This document shows, piece after piece, positions 1 to 13,564 of a DNA stretch of 64,000 nt. This DNA comes from Mycetocola tolaasinivorans. Its GTDB lineage: Bacteria; Actinomycetota; Actinomycetes; Actinomycetales; Microbacteriaceae. The stretch covers positions 1 through 64,000 of the forward strand of contig NZ_RCUX01000011.1 of the NCBI RefSeq assembly GCF_003667565.1, written 5' to 3'. A program made the position numbers and the translations under genes. How positions within the stretch are numbered: position 1 is the stretch's first letter; each line of letters begins with the position of its first letter. The notes beneath the pieces are model-generated. The model ran no database searches. It saw only the letters and a list, made by a program, of their open reading frames with translations, and was not told where the DNA came from.

Positions 1-638
1 GCGTGTCGCTCTCGCTCAAGGCCACCCAGGAGGACCCGTGGCAGGTCTTCGCCCGCACCCACGCCATCGGCCAGGTTGCACCGGGTAAGGTCACCAAGCT
101 CGTTCCCTTCGGTGCGTTCGTTCGCGTTGCCGACGGCATCGAGGGCCTCGTGCACATCTCCGAGCTGTCGGGTAAGCACGTTGAGCTCGCCGAGCAGGTT
201 GTCTCGGTTGGCGAAGAGGTCTTCGTCAAGGTCATCGACATCGACCTCGAGCGTCGCCGCATCTCGCTGAGCCTCAAGCAGGCCAACGAGGGTGTTGACC
301 CCGAGGGTACCGAGTTCGACCCGGCACTCTACGGCATGCTCACCGAGTACGACGAGCAGGGCAACTACAAGTACCCTGAGGGCTTCGACTCCGAGACCAA
401 CGAGTGGCGCGAGGGCTTCGAAGCTCAGCGCGAGAAGTGGGAGCAGGACTACGCTGCCGCTCAGGCACGTTGGGAAGCTCACAAGAAGCAGGTCGCACAG
501 GCCGCAATCGAAGAGGCAAACGCACCCGAGGCTCCGGCCGCCGGTTCGTCCTTCTCGAGCGAGTCCACCGGCGCCGGCACCCTTGCCGACGACGAGTCGC
601 TCGCCGCACTGCGCGAGAAGCTCTCCAGCAACAACTAA
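1..638 (+). CDS. rpsA: 30S ribosomal protein S1, C-terminal part
   Basis: The reading frame is open from the window edge, so the N-terminal part lies outside. The visible 211 or so residues hold one complete S1 RNA-binding OB-fold repeat (GKVTKLVPFGAFV, then GLVHISELS and ending RRISLSLKQA). An acidic, Ala/Glu-rich tail typical of actinobacterial S1 follows. S1 binds mRNA on the small ribosomal subunit and helps initiation on structured leaders. The order rpsA-coaE-uvrB is a common actinobacterial arrangement and supports the call. A strong hairpin terminator follows. Confidence 0.96.
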   Translation, partial: VSLSLKATQEDPWQVFARTHAIGQVAPGKVTKLVPFGAFVRVADGIEGLVHISELSGKHVELAEQVVSVGEEVFVKVIDIDLERRRISLSLKQANEGVDPEGTEFDPALYGMLTEYDEQGNYKYPEGFDSETNEWREGFEAQREKWEQDYAAAQARWEAHKKQVAQAAIEEANAPEAPAAGSSFSSESTGAGTLADDESLAALREKLSSNN

Positions 639-674
639 TTTTCTTAGTGGTTCGCTGAGCACTTCGCTTCAGTA

Positions 675-716
675 AACAAACGGGCCGTTCTCCTTCGGGA
701 GGGCGGCCCGTTTGTT
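675..716 (+). terminator. Rho-independent terminator after rpsA
   Basis: A long inverted repeat with arms built on ACAAACGGGCCG and CGGCCCGTTTGT closes over a TTCGGGA loop. It sits 36 bases after the rpsA stop and before the coaE promoter region, separating the two genes. Confidence 0.85.
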
Positions 717-765
717 GTACGTCCGGGGGTATGGTGGATCTGTACCAACCGCGAAAGGGCACAGC

Positions 766-1377
766 GTGTATCTGATCGGCCTCACCGGGGGAATCGCCTC
801 CGGCAAATCCACCATCGCCAAGAGACTCAAAAAACGTGGTGCCGTGCACCTGGATGCCGACCGCCTCGCCCGCGAGGTTGTCGAACCGGGGGAGCCCGCA
901 CTCGAGCGGATCCGCGCACGCTTCGGCGATGCGGTGATCGCCGAAGACGGCTCGTTGAACCGCCCAGCGCTCGGCGCAATCGTGTTTACGGATCCCGCCG
1001 CGCTGGCCGATCTCAACGGCATCGTGCACCCCGCCGTTCAGGCACGGACCCGGGCCCTGTTCGCGGCCGCCGAGGCCGAGAACCCGAACGCGGTGGTCGT
1101 GTACGACGTGCCGCTGCTGGTCGAGGCCAAGCTGCCGTATGAGTTCGACGCCGTCGTCGTGGCCGAGGCGCCCGCCGAGGTGCGCATCGAGCGCATGGTG
1201 CGCCTCCGCCAAATGGAGCGCGCCGAGGCCGAACGCCGCATTGGGGCGCAGGCCACCGATGCCGAGCGTCGCGCCGTCGCGACCCACCTCATCGACACCG
1301 GGGGCACCCTCCTCGACACCCTGGCCACGGTTGATGCCTTCGCCGACACCGTGCCTGGCCTCGACACACGGGCATAA
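766..1377 (+). CDS. coaE: dephospho-CoA kinase
   Basis: This enzyme phosphorylates the 3'-hydroxyl of dephospho-CoA with ATP, the last step of coenzyme A synthesis, in the cytoplasm. The product is 203 residues. The P-loop GGIASGKST lies near residues 8-16, and the LDADRLAREV motif and the VYDVPLLVEA strand follow as in the family. The GTG at 766 was chosen because the family normally starts a few residues before the P-loop and a GAAAGGG ribosome site lies about 8 bases upstream; a frame open from 712 adds only unconserved residues. The last 16 codons, including the stop, recur twice immediately downstream (see the repeat at 1330-1482). The gene itself looks intact. Confidence 0.95.
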   Translation: MYLIGLTGGIASGKSTIAKRLKKRGAVHLDADRLAREVVEPGEPALERIRARFGDAVIAEDGSLNRPALGAIVFTDPAALADLNGIVHPAVQARTRALFAAAEAENPNAVVVYDVPLLVEAKLPYEFDAVVVAEAPAEVRIERMVRLRQMERAEAERRIGAQATDAERRAVATHLIDTGGTLLDTLATVDAFADTVPGLDTRA

Positions 1378-1482
1378 CGAAGTTGATGCCTTCGCCAACA
1401 CGGTGCCGGGCCTCGACACACGGGCATAACGAAGTTGATGCCTTCGCCGACACGGTGCCTGGCCTCGACACACGGGCATAAA
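1330..1482. repeat. Threefold tandem copy of the coaE 3' tail
   Basis: Three units begin at 1330, 1382 and 1434, a period of 52 bases. The first is the genuine end of coaE (15 residues, VDAFADTVPGLDTRA, plus TAA). The second copy differs at three bases, giving one Asp-to-Asn change and two silent changes. The third differs at one base within the 48-base coding part. The linker between units is CGAA. Because 52 is not a multiple of three, the copies are not in frame with coaE and cannot extend it. Confidence 0.95.
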
Positions 1483-1485
1483 GAG

Positions 1486-1513
1486 GGGCCCGGATGAGTA
1501 ATCATCCGGGCCC
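1486..1513. terminator. Bidirectional terminator between coaE and glpT-like gene
   Basis: Perfect 12-base arms (GGGCCCGGATGA and its complement) enclose a GTAA loop, flanked by AAGAG and CTTCT. It lies between convergent genes and can serve both. Confidence 0.85.
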
Positions 1514-1533
1514 TTCTTTCGTAACGATCGAGG

Positions 1534-2898
1534 CTAGTGGCGCGAGGCGGCCGTCTCATCGCGGTTGATCATCGCGAGGAAGATCACGGTGAGCAGCGAC
1601 AGCACGATCAGCATGATGAACGTGACGTCCCAGCCGAAGGTGTGCACCACAAAACCGATACCGGTCGAGGCCATGGTGGCACCGATCACGTATCCGAACA
1701 GACCGGTGAAACCGGCGGCCGTTCCGGCGACGTGACGCGGGGAAAGGTCGAGTGCCTGCAGCCCGATCAGCATCACCGGGCCATAGATCAGGCCACCGAT
1801 CAGGGTCACGGCGATCAGCGGGATCCACAGCGGTGCATCAGCCGGGAGCAGCCAGTACACCGCGGTCATGCCGGCCACCGCAACCATGAAGGCGATTCCG
1901 GTCATCGAGCGGTTACCGCGGAACACCTTGTCCGAGAGCACACCACAGAGAATGGTGCCACCGATACCGGCGAGCTCAAACAGTGAGAATCCGGCAATAC
2001 CGCCCTCGACGCTGGCGCCGCGCACCTCAGAGAGGTAGATCGGGGTCCAGGTGAGGATACCGTAGCGCAGGGCATAGACGAACACGTTGGCCAGCGCGAG
2101 CAGCACCATGGTGCGGTTCGTGAGCACGTGCTTCTTGACGACGCTCCAGGTGCTCTCCTTGGACTCGGCATCCTCATCCACGCTCACCTTTGCGGGGTCA
2201 TCCCGGAACTCCTCGATCGGGGGCAGGCCCTGTGACTCCGGGGTGTCCCGGATGGTGATGAACGCAAACACGGCCACGGCCAGCGCCACGAGCGCGGGCA
2301 GCCAGAATGCCGAGGTCCAGTCGTTGCCCGTCATCTGCAGACCCACCGCGGCCAGCACACCCACGGCGAATCCACCGACGTTGTGCGCCACGTTCCAGAT
2401 CGCGGTCTTGATGCCGCGCTCGCTGGTCGAGAACCAGTGCACGAGCACGCGGCCGCTGGGAGGCCAGCCCATACCCTGGAACCACCCGTTGATGAACATC
2501 ACCACCGCGAAGATACCGATCGAGGCGGTCACGGCGGGTACGAACGCAACAAAGAGGTTCGCCACCGCCGACAGCGCGAGGCCAATCGGCAGGAAGTAGC
2601 GGGCATTCGAGCGGTCGGACACGATGGCCGAGAAGAACTTCGAGAAGCCGTAGGCGATCAGGGTCGCGTTGGCGACGATTCCGACGCCGACCTTGTCAAT
2701 GCGGCCCTCCTCGATGAGGAGGGAGGCAACCAGGGGCAGGTTGTTACGGATCAGGTAGAACCCGGCGTAGCCGATGAAGATTCCCATGAATACCTGCGTG
2801 CGCAGGCGCGGGTACTTCCGCGCGGCCTCCTCCGGGGAGACCCGCGGAGCGGGTGGTGGTGCGGCAAACAGGCGCAGTGCCCGCGTCGAGATCGACAT
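1534..2898 (-). CDS. MFS organophosphate:phosphate antiporter (GlpT/UhpT family)
   Basis: A 454-residue membrane protein with about twelve hydrophobic segments split by a charged central loop (near residues 240-265). It carries OPA-family features: an RxxLPL-like region early (IRNNLPLVA), then GWFQGMGWPPSGRVLVHWFS and NVAHNVGG. Members of this family import glycerol-3-phosphate or sugar phosphates across the cytoplasmic membrane in exchange for phosphate. The substrate here cannot be read from sequence; glycerol-3-phosphate is the best guess. ATG at 2898 is preferred over an upstream ATG because it has an AAAGGA site and matches the family start. It is monocistronic and convergent with coaE. 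Confidence 0.85.
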   Translation of the reverse strand: MSISTRALRLFAAPPPAPRVSPEEAARKYPRLRTQVFMGIFIGYAGFYLIRNNLPLVASLLIEEGRIDKVGVGIVANATLIAYGFSKFFSAIVSDRSNARYFLPIGLALSAVANLFVAFVPAVTASIGIFAVVMFINGWFQGMGWPPSGRVLVHWFSTSERGIKTAIWNVAHNVGGFAVGVLAAVGLQMTGNDWTSAFWLPALVALAVAVFAFITIRDTPESQGLPPIEEFRDDPAKVSVDEDAESKESTWSVVKKHVLTNRTMVLLALANVFVYALRYGILTWTPIYLSEVRGASVEGGIAGFSLFELAGIGGTILCGVLSDKVFRGNRSMTGIAFMVAVAGMTAVYWLLPADAPLWIPLIAVTLIGGLIYGPVMLIGLQALDLSPRHVAGTAAGFTGLFGYVIGATMASTGIGFVVHTFGWDVTFIMLIVLSLLTVIFLAMINRDETAASRH

Positions 2899-3108
2899 TG
2901 ATAGCGTCCTTTGGTCCGGGGCCCGCCCCCTCACCCCCGGATAGGGGCGATAGCAAGGCGTGACCGAAGCAACCATAGGCAGCTACGACGATTCGTCACG
3001 GATGCACGTCGCAAAACGAATGTTCGTCTGTCATCCCGGTGTGTCCGGGATTCTCGCGTTACGGGCGGTAATAGCCCGACGCTCTCGGAGGAAATCCAGG
3101 CGGAGGGA

Positions 3109-3621
3109 CTATCGAACGCGCGCCTCGAGGAGCGCGACGCTCACCGTGCCGCCCTTCGTGGTGAGGTCACCCACGCGCTCGAACCCGAGCCGGGTGTGGA
3201 AGGCGAGCGAGCCCGGGTTGGGCGGATCGGTGTTCACCTCGCAGGTGACCGCGCCCAGGTCGGCGGCGCGGGCGGCGTCAAAGACCGCGGCGTAGAGCAC
3301 CGGGCCGAGGCCCCGCCCCCGGGCGGTCTCCGCCACGATGATCCGGTCGACGTAGAGGAAGTCGCCTCCGCGCGCGGAGAACCAGGCGTAGTTTTCGCTC
3401 TCGTAGGCGGCACCAGGGGCAAAGGCAATGATTACGCCCAGGATTTCGGCGGGTGAATCAGAATCCACCACCGCGCGGGCGAGGTGGGAGGTCTCGATCA
3501 GGACGCGCAGTTCCGGGGTCGTGAGCGCGTTGACCGCGGGAACGGCCGCGTTGTTGAGCGTGAGGACCGCGGTGAGCTCGTCGGGGTTGGCGGAATCGAG
3601 GGGGCGGGTAGTGATGGCCAT
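3109..3621 (-). CDS. GNAT-family N-acetyltransferase
   Basis: A 170-residue GNAT-fold protein. The acetyl-CoA pyrophosphate-binding loop reads ETARGRGLGPVLY near residues 93-105, preceded by the FLYVDRIIV strand and followed by a C-terminal AFHTRLGFERVG motif. GNAT enzymes move acetyl from acetyl-CoA to amines on small molecules or proteins; the acceptor here is unknown. The start at 3621 is fixed by a TAGGGT hexamer ending six bases upstream, so the message is probably leaderless. Neighbours give no functional hint. Confidence 0.85.
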   Translation of the reverse strand: MAITTRPLDSANPDELTAVLTLNNAAVPAVNALTTPELRVLIETSHLARAVVDSDSPAEILGVIIAFAPGAAYESENYAWFSARGGDFLYVDRIIVAETARGRGLGPVLYAAVFDAARAADLGAVTCEVNTDPPNPGSLAFHTRLGFERVGDLTTKGGTVSVALLEARVR

Positions 3622-3627
3622 TCCTCA

Positions 3628-3633
3628 ACCCTA
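3628..3633 (-). promoter_or_regulatory. -10 hexamer, leaderless promoter of the GNAT gene
   Basis: TAGGGT on the minus strand ends six bases before the ATG at 3621. Confidence 0.55.
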
Positions 3634-3671
3634 ACCGCCAGGCCCTACCCGCTCGTCCCTCTCGGCCTGGC

Positions 3672-4604
3672 CTAGGCCGCGGGCAGTGGCTCCAGCCCGG
3701 TGCGATTCACGCTGAGCTCCCAGATGCGCGCAGCCAGCTCGGCATTGCGCAGCTTGCGGGGCAGCCGCTCGCGTACCGGGGCACCGCGACTCGAAAGGAA
3801 CCGCGGCCCCCAGAGCGTTCCGCCCTCCAGATCTTCCTGCAGGGTTGCGCGTACCGCGGGCCATGCCCCGGCGTCTTTCCCCTGAGAGAACAGTCTTGCG
3901 GGCACGGCCCGGTAGGCGGGCCAGGGCACATACGGGAGCGCGGGGCGGCGATCCGGCGCCAGCTCATCCATCGCGACACCGGGGTGTGCGGTAACGCTGG
4001 TGACCCCCGAACCCGCCGCGCGTAGGCGGCGATCCAACTCGAAGGCGGTGAGCATCTGGGCGAACTTGGATGCCGTATAGAACGGGAGTGAACGATAGGG
4101 CTGGCCCTCGTGGTTGACGTCTGCCGGGTCAAGCTTTGCGAGGGTGTAGCCGAGGCTGCCCATGGTCACGATCCGCGATCCCGGGGTGCGTTCAAGCGCC
4201 GGCAGTGCGCGGGCAATGAGCGCGAAGTTGCCCAGCTGGTTCGTTCCGAAAACCAGCTCGTCACCCGCGGGGGTCTTCTGGTGGACGTCCTGGGGCTTGA
4301 GACCGGCGTTGAGCACCAGGGCGTCGACCCGGCGCAGCGCGGAGATCTCCTCTGCGGCCGACTCGATCGAGCGTGCATCGGCGAGGTCGAGGCGAATGAA
4401 GCCCAGCTTCGCGGCGGGGTTCCTGATCGAGAGTGTTTCCAGCGCGCGCGTGGCGCGCTCCTCGCTGCGCGCGGCGATGATGACCTCCGCGCCGGTGGAC
4501 GCCAGCTGCTCGGTGATGAAGTAGCCGATTCCCGCGGCTCCTCCGGTCACGACGAAGGTCTTGTTCGCGGCGCGGGGGAGGCGTTCCGGATTCCAGGTGC
4601 TCAT
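3672..4604 (-). CDS. short-chain dehydrogenase/reductase
   Basis: A 310-residue Rossmann-fold oxidoreductase. The cofactor loop is TGGAAGIGYF (TGxxxGxG) near residues 21-30, LNAG near residue 99, and the catalytic YTASK (Tyr-x3-Lys) near residue 176. It is longer than classical SDRs, with a C-terminal extension like the retinol dehydrogenase/WW-domain oxidoreductase group. An Arg after the second strand (AARSEER) suggests NADP(H). Substrate is unknown. The ATG at 4604 has a TAACGT hexamer six bases upstream, divergent from the uvrB promoter. Confidence 0.85.
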   Translation of the reverse strand: MSTWNPERLPRAANKTFVVTGGAAGIGYFITEQLASTGAEVIIAARSEERATRALETLSIRNPAAKLGFIRLDLADARSIESAAEEISALRRVDALVLNAGLKPQDVHQKTPAGDELVFGTNQLGNFALIARALPALERTPGSRIVTMGSLGYTLAKLDPADVNHEGQPYRSLPFYTASKFAQMLTAFELDRRLRAAGSGVTSVTAHPGVAMDELAPDRRPALPYVPWPAYRAVPARLFSQGKDAGAWPAVRATLQEDLEGGTLWGPRFLSSRGAPVRERLPRKLRNAELAARIWELSVNRTGLEPLPAA

Positions 4605-4610
4605 GGGCTC

Positions 4611-4616
4611 ACGTTA
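4611..4616 (-). promoter_or_regulatory. -10 hexamer, leaderless promoter of the SDR gene
   Basis: TAACGT on the minus strand ends six bases before the ATG at 4604. Confidence 0.5.
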
Positions 4617-4692
4617 GCGGACATAACGAAAGGTTTGTAAGCATTGGGGTGCGCCGGCGGCGAACGCTTCGCCCGGTGTCGGTGGTGATCCG

Positions 4693-4698
4693 TAGACT
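4693..4698 (+). promoter_or_regulatory. -10 hexamer, leaderless promoter of uvrB
   Basis: TAGACT ends six bases before the ATG at 4705. No clear -35 element or SOS box was found nearby. Confidence 0.65.
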
Positions 4699-4704
4699 GA
4701 GGGT

Positions 4705-6771
<2,067 letters not shown>

Positions 6772-6803
6772 CTCGGGGATGCGCGGGATGCCGGGGGGAG
6801 TGC

Positions 6804-6809
6804 CACACT
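6804..6809 (+). promoter_or_regulatory. -10-like hexamer before the ABM-domain gene
   Basis: CACACT ends six bases before the ATG at 6816. It departs from TAnnnT at the first base but keeps the same spacing as the other leaderless genes. Confidence 0.4.
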
Positions 6810-6815
6810 GGAATC

Positions 6816-7133
6816 ATGATTCTTGAACACGCAGTGCTCCCGGTGGTTCCCGGCCGCGAGGCCGAGTTTGAAGTGGCCTTCGACCGGGCTCGCACGCTGA
6901 TCGCGCAGATCTCCGGTTTCCGCGGGCTCGAACTGCGCCGCAGCCTCGAAACCCCGGAGCACTACCTGCTGCTCGTGCGGTGGGAAACCGTCGAGGATCA
7001 CACCGAGGGGTTCCGGGGTTCACCGCAGTATCAGGGTTGGCGAGAGCTGCTCCACGAGTTTTACTCGCCGTTCCCCGTGGTGGAGCACTTTGTGGCCGTA
7101 GCCGAGGTCTCAGATCCCGGCCCGAGGGGCTAG
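6816..7133 (+). CDS. antibiotic biosynthesis monooxygenase (ABM) domain protein
   Basis: A 105-residue single-domain protein with the dimeric alpha/beta-barrel ABM pattern: an N-terminal strand LEHAVLPVVPGREAEFE, a central FRGLELRRSLETPEHYLLLVRWE segment around residues 34-55, and an aromatic C-terminal helix. Family members include cofactor-free quinol oxygenases and heme-degrading IsdG types, but many have no known substrate. No heme-ligand assignment is possible here. It probably has its own leaderless message. Confidence 0.75.
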   Translation: MILEHAVLPVVPGREAEFEVAFDRARTLIAQISGFRGLELRRSLETPEHYLLLVRWETVEDHTEGFRGSPQYQGWRELLHEFYSPFPVVEHFVAVAEVSDPGPRG

Positions 7134-7203
7134 CCCGGCTCGCGAACCTGTGGACTTAATTAGCGAAGCGTGTCCCCCGTTCAGGTGTCGCGGCCATCGG
7201 GCG

Positions 7204-7209
7204 TAGGAT
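7204..7209 (+). promoter_or_regulatory. -10 hexamer, leaderless promoter of the SGNH gene
   Basis: TAGGAT ends six bases before the ATG at 7216 and supports that start, which gives the protein a long cytoplasmic N-terminus. Confidence 0.6.
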
Positions 7210-7215
7210 GACTCC

Positions 7216-8145
7216 ATGCTGTCCGATTCATCATCCTCGCAAGGCCCCAAAACCTCCCGCCGCGGCGCGGAGAAGGAGCATCGGCGCGCGTCAGATGCGG
7301 GCGGACGAGGCGGCGGCGCTGTGCCGGGAAACCGCCGACACCGCGCACGTTTCGCGCTGCTGGCGGGGGCGATTCCCGTGGCCCTCATCGCGCTGCTCGC
7401 GATTCCCGGCGATGATGGCGTGCTGGGCGCCGTGGGTGCCGATGCTCGGGGTATCGAGCTCTCGGTGGCCGGTGCGTTTCACGCCAAGGCCGCCCCCGGC
7501 GGGGTGTCAAACTCGGCGGTGTACATCATCGGCGACTCCTACTCCCGAGACAGCGGGGCGAGCGATCCGCAGCACGACAATATGCACCTCGTCGCCGCGC
7601 ACTTCGGGTGGCCGGTAGACAACCTCGCCGTGGGCGGGGTCGGATACGGGGTGTCCATCGAGGGATCAAACAGTCAGGGTGAGTGTGGGCAAACCCGTTG
7701 CCCCTCGTATCTGGAACAGATTGCGCAGATTCCCGCCACCGCCACCCGAATCCTGGTGAACGGCGGCAAAAATGAGGTCAACGTCGACGAGGCCGACTCT
7801 GATGCGCACATCGACACGTTCTATGCGATGCTGCGTGCCGCGCACCCGACCGCCGATATCGTGGCGACCAGCCCCCTCTGGCAGCAGGAGGATGAGCCCG
7901 ATTCGATGGCGCACATGCGCGCACGGGTCGAGGCCGATGTGGAGGCCATTGGGGGGAAGTATCTCGATCTCGGCCAGCCGCTGGTGTCGGAACCCGACCT
8001 GATTTCCGACGATGGGGAACACCCCAACGATGACGGTCAGGCCGTACTCGCCGGTGCCATCGTGAACGCGTTCACGAAGCTGGGGGATCGCGAGTGGACC
8101 ACGGCGAAGGGCATCCAGCCCGTGCCCGCCCCCACGCAGCCGTAG
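7216..8145 (+). CDS. membrane-anchored SGNH/GDSL hydrolase-like protein
   Basis: A 309-residue protein. About 45 polar residues precede one hydrophobic segment (ALLAGAIPVALIALLAIPG, roughly residues 47-65); the rest should lie outside the membrane. SGNH blocks are visible: block I IIGDSYS with the nucleophile Ser near residue 100, a block III-like NGGKNE, and DGEHPNDDG with the catalytic Asp-His pair near the C-terminus. Such enzymes remove acyl or acetyl groups from lipids, polysaccharides or glycans; the substrate here is unknown. A second, cytoplasmic SGNH protein lies at 62182-62985. The start is decided by the leaderless promoter. Confidence 0.75.
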   Translation: MLSDSSSSQGPKTSRRGAEKEHRRASDAGGRGGGAVPGNRRHRARFALLAGAIPVALIALLAIPGDDGVLGAVGADARGIELSVAGAFHAKAAPGGVSNSAVYIIGDSYSRDSGASDPQHDNMHLVAAHFGWPVDNLAVGGVGYGVSIEGSNSQGECGQTRCPSYLEQIAQIPATATRILVNGGKNEVNVDEADSDAHIDTFYAMLRAAHPTADIVATSPLWQQEDEPDSMAHMRARVEADVEAIGGKYLDLGQPLVSEPDLISDDGEHPNDDGQAVLAGAIVNAFTKLGDREWTTAKGIQPVPAPTQP

Positions 8146-8198
8146 CCGGGTTTCGCCAAATCGGTGCCCGAGCGAAACGCAATGTCGGTGGTGCCGCG

Positions 8199-8204
8199 TA
8201 GACT
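8199..8204 (+). promoter_or_regulatory. -10 hexamer, leaderless promoter of uvrA
   Basis: TAGACT ends six bases before the GTG at 8211. Confidence 0.65.
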
Positions 8205-8210
8205 GAGCGG

Positions 8211-11300
<3,090 letters not shown>

Positions 11301-13250
11301 ATGAGCGACGTCCTCAGCTATCGTCCGAAGGCGGGGGAGATACCCACGAGCCCCGGCGTGTATCGGTTTTCCGACGCGTCGGGGCGGGTTCTCTATGTCG
11401 GAAAGGCGAAGAACCTCCGGCAGCGCCTGAGCAACTACTTTGCGCCGCTGCGCAGCCTGCACGAGCGTACCCGGCGGATGGTGACCAGCGCGGCGAAGGT
11501 CGACTGGACCGTGGTCGGCAGCGATATCGAGGCGCTGCAGCTCGAGTACACCTGGATCAAGGAGTTTGATCCGCCCTTCAACGTCAAGTTTCGCGACGAT
11601 AAGACCTACCCGTACCTGTGTGTGACCCTCGGCGAGGAGTCGCCGCGGGTCATGGTTACGCGCAACCACAAGATCCGTGGTGCCCGGTACTTCGGCCCGT
11701 ACCCGAAGATCTGGGCCGTGCACGAGACCATGGACCTCATGGTCAAGGCCTTCCCGATTCGTACCTGTAATGACGCGAACTATAAGCGTGCCATGCAGAC
11801 CGGGAAGCCGTGCTTTGCCGGGCAGATTGGGAAGTGCGGCGGGCCGTGCTCGGGAAAGGTGACCATCGAGGAGCACCGCGAGCGGGTGAACGACTTCGTG
11901 TCGTTCCTCGCCGGCGGTGACCGCCGGTTCGTGACCGAGTTCACCAACAAGATGAAGCAGGCCTCGGCCGAGCTCGACTTCGAAAACGCCGCCCGCTACC
12001 GCGACACCCTGCTCTCGCTTGAGGCCGTGCTTGAAAAGAGCGCGATGGTGCTGCGGGACTCTCTCGATGCCGATGTCTTTGGTGTGGTGCACGATGAGCT
12101 CTCGGCCGCCGTGCACCAGTTCATGGTGCGTGGGGGTCGCATCCGCGGTGTGATGAGCTGGACGGTGGATAAGGAGCTTGAGCTTTCGACCGGTGAGCTG
12201 GTGGACGGCCTGCTGCAGCGCGTCTACGCGAGTGCCGACCGGGTGGATATTCCGCGCGAGATCATCGTGCCAGAACTGCCCGAGGACGTGAGCGAGCTCG
12301 AGGAAATTCTCGCCGAGCGCCGCCACGCAAAGGTGCGGATCAAGACCCCGCAGCGCGGCGAAAAGGCCGCGCTGATGCAGACCGCGCAGATCAACGCCGC
12401 CGGGACGCTCAAGCTCTACAAGACGCGCCGCACGGCCGATTTCGCGGCTCGCTCCCAGGCTCTGGCGGACATCCAGGAAGCCATCGGGATGGATCAGGCA
12501 CCGCTGCGCATCGAGTGCTACGACGCCTCGCACCTGCAGGGTACAAACATCGTGGCCTCGATGGTGGTGTTTGAGGACGGCCTGCCGCGTAAGGACCAGT
12601 ACCGCCGCTTCAACGTGGCCGAGTCCACCGATGACACCGACTCGCTCTACCAGGTGCTCTCGCGCCGCCTGGCGTACCTGGGCGAGCCCGAGGAGCCCGT
12701 TCTCGAGGCCGCCCTCGCCGCCGGCCCCGCGGCCCCCTCGGGCACCGATGCGGACGGGGAGGCCCTGGCGATCGCGGCGGAGATCGTCGCGAAGCCGAAG
12801 AAGTTTGCCTACCCGCCCCAGCTGCTGATCGTCGATGGCGGCCAGCCACAGGTGGCCGCGGCGAAGCGCGCGCTCGAGGATTCCGGCCAGACCGGCATCC
12901 AGCTCGCCGGGATCGCGAAGCGACTCGAGGAGCTGTGGTTGCCGGATAGCGACTACCCGGTGATTCTGCCGCGCAACAGCGAGGCTCTGTTCCTCATTCA
13001 GCGTCTGCGAGACGAGGCGCACCGGTTCGCAATCACGCACCAGCGTTCGCGTCGCAAGCGGGACATCACCACGATCCTGGGTGAGATCCCGGGCCTCGGC
13101 CCCGCCAGAATCTCGGCGCTGCTGAAACACTTTGGCTCGGTTTCGCGGCTGCGCGAGGCCGATGCGGTGGCGATTGCCGAGGTGCCGGGCTTGGGGGAGA
13201 CCCTGGCCGAAACCATCGTTTCGACGCTGGCGGCCCCGCGGGAGAAGTAG
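11301..13250 (+). CDS. uvrC: excinuclease ABC subunit C
   Basis: UvrC makes the two incisions flanking the lesion. The 649-residue protein has the N-terminal GIY-YIG nuclease ([21 protein letters not shown], about residues 13-33), a UVR domain contacting UvrB near residues 205-240, the central RNase H-like endonuclease with [10 protein letters not shown] and the [11 protein letters not shown] strand, and tandem helix-hairpin-helix DNA-binding motifs at the end ([18 protein letters not shown], then VPGLGETLA). A 25-residue Ala/Pro-rich insert sits near 475-500. Its ATG follows the uvrA stop directly with no gap, so the two are co-transcribed and translationally coupled. Confidence 0.97.
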   Translation: MSDVLSYRPKAGEIPTSPGVYRFSDASGRVLYVGKAKNLRQRLSNYFAPLRSLHERTRRMVTSAAKVDWTVVGSDIEALQLEYTWIKEFDPPFNVKFRDDKTYPYLCVTLGEESPRVMVTRNHKIRGARYFGPYPKIWAVHETMDLMVKAFPIRTCNDANYKRAMQTGKPCFAGQIGKCGGPCSGKVTIEEHRERVNDFVSFLAGGDRRFVTEFTNKMKQASAELDFENAARYRDTLLSLEAVLEKSAMVLRDSLDADVFGVVHDELSAAVHQFMVRGGRIRGVMSWTVDKELELSTGELVDGLLQRVYASADRVDIPREIIVPELPEDVSELEEILAERRHAKVRIKTPQRGEKAALMQTAQINAAGTLKLYKTRRTADFAARSQALADIQEAIGMDQAPLRIECYDASHLQGTNIVASMVVFEDGLPRKDQYRRFNVAESTDDTDSLYQVLSRRLAYLGEPEEPVLEAALAAGPAAPSGTDADGEALAIAAEIVAKPKKFAYPPQLLIVDGGQPQVAAAKRALEDSGQTGIQLAGIAKRLEELWLPDSDYPVILPRNSEALFLIQRLRDEAHRFAITHQRSRRKRDITTILGEIPGLGPARISALLKHFGSVSRLREADAVAIAEVPGLGETLAETIVSTLAAPREK

Positions 13251-13564
13251 CGAGCGCCCGCCCTGGGTGCGCGCTGAGCGCCGGTTTGTGGACCCCGTTT
13301 CCCGGGCCCCTGAGCCGGCACCGCTCGCGCTTGGCTCGTGTGAACGCTACTCTGGGAGTTTCCGCCGGACGACTGTGAATGTGCTCGAACTTTCGCACAG
13401 CGGTCGCGGCTCAAGAGATCCCCGGAAACCCGGGGCGACACGCCGTAACGGCGCAGATACTTACAGTGTCCCTCGAATGGGGCACGCGGGATCCCACGGA
13501 ACCGCGCCGCGCCGGATAAGCTAGACGATGCCCACGAACCAAGACGGGGCAGAAAGGGTAGGCC
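13251..13564 (+). promoter_or_regulatory. Intergenic region with putative rapZ-whiA promoter
   Basis: About 314 bases without a gene. The only recognisable signal is TAAGCT at 13517-13522, a -10-like hexamer that would start transcription near 13529. That gives a leader of roughly 36 bases containing the GAAAGG ribosome site of rapZ. No clear terminator for uvrC and no RNA gene were seen. Confidence 0.4.

Noticed and set aside
1330-1482. CRISPR-like array at the coaE end
   Set aside because: The whole 52-base unit repeats with no distinct spacers, only three copies exist, and the unit is the coaE coding end.
13251-13564. Possible small gene between uvrC and rapZ
   Set aside because: Short open frames here have no ribosome site or conserved content; only a putative promoter can be supported.
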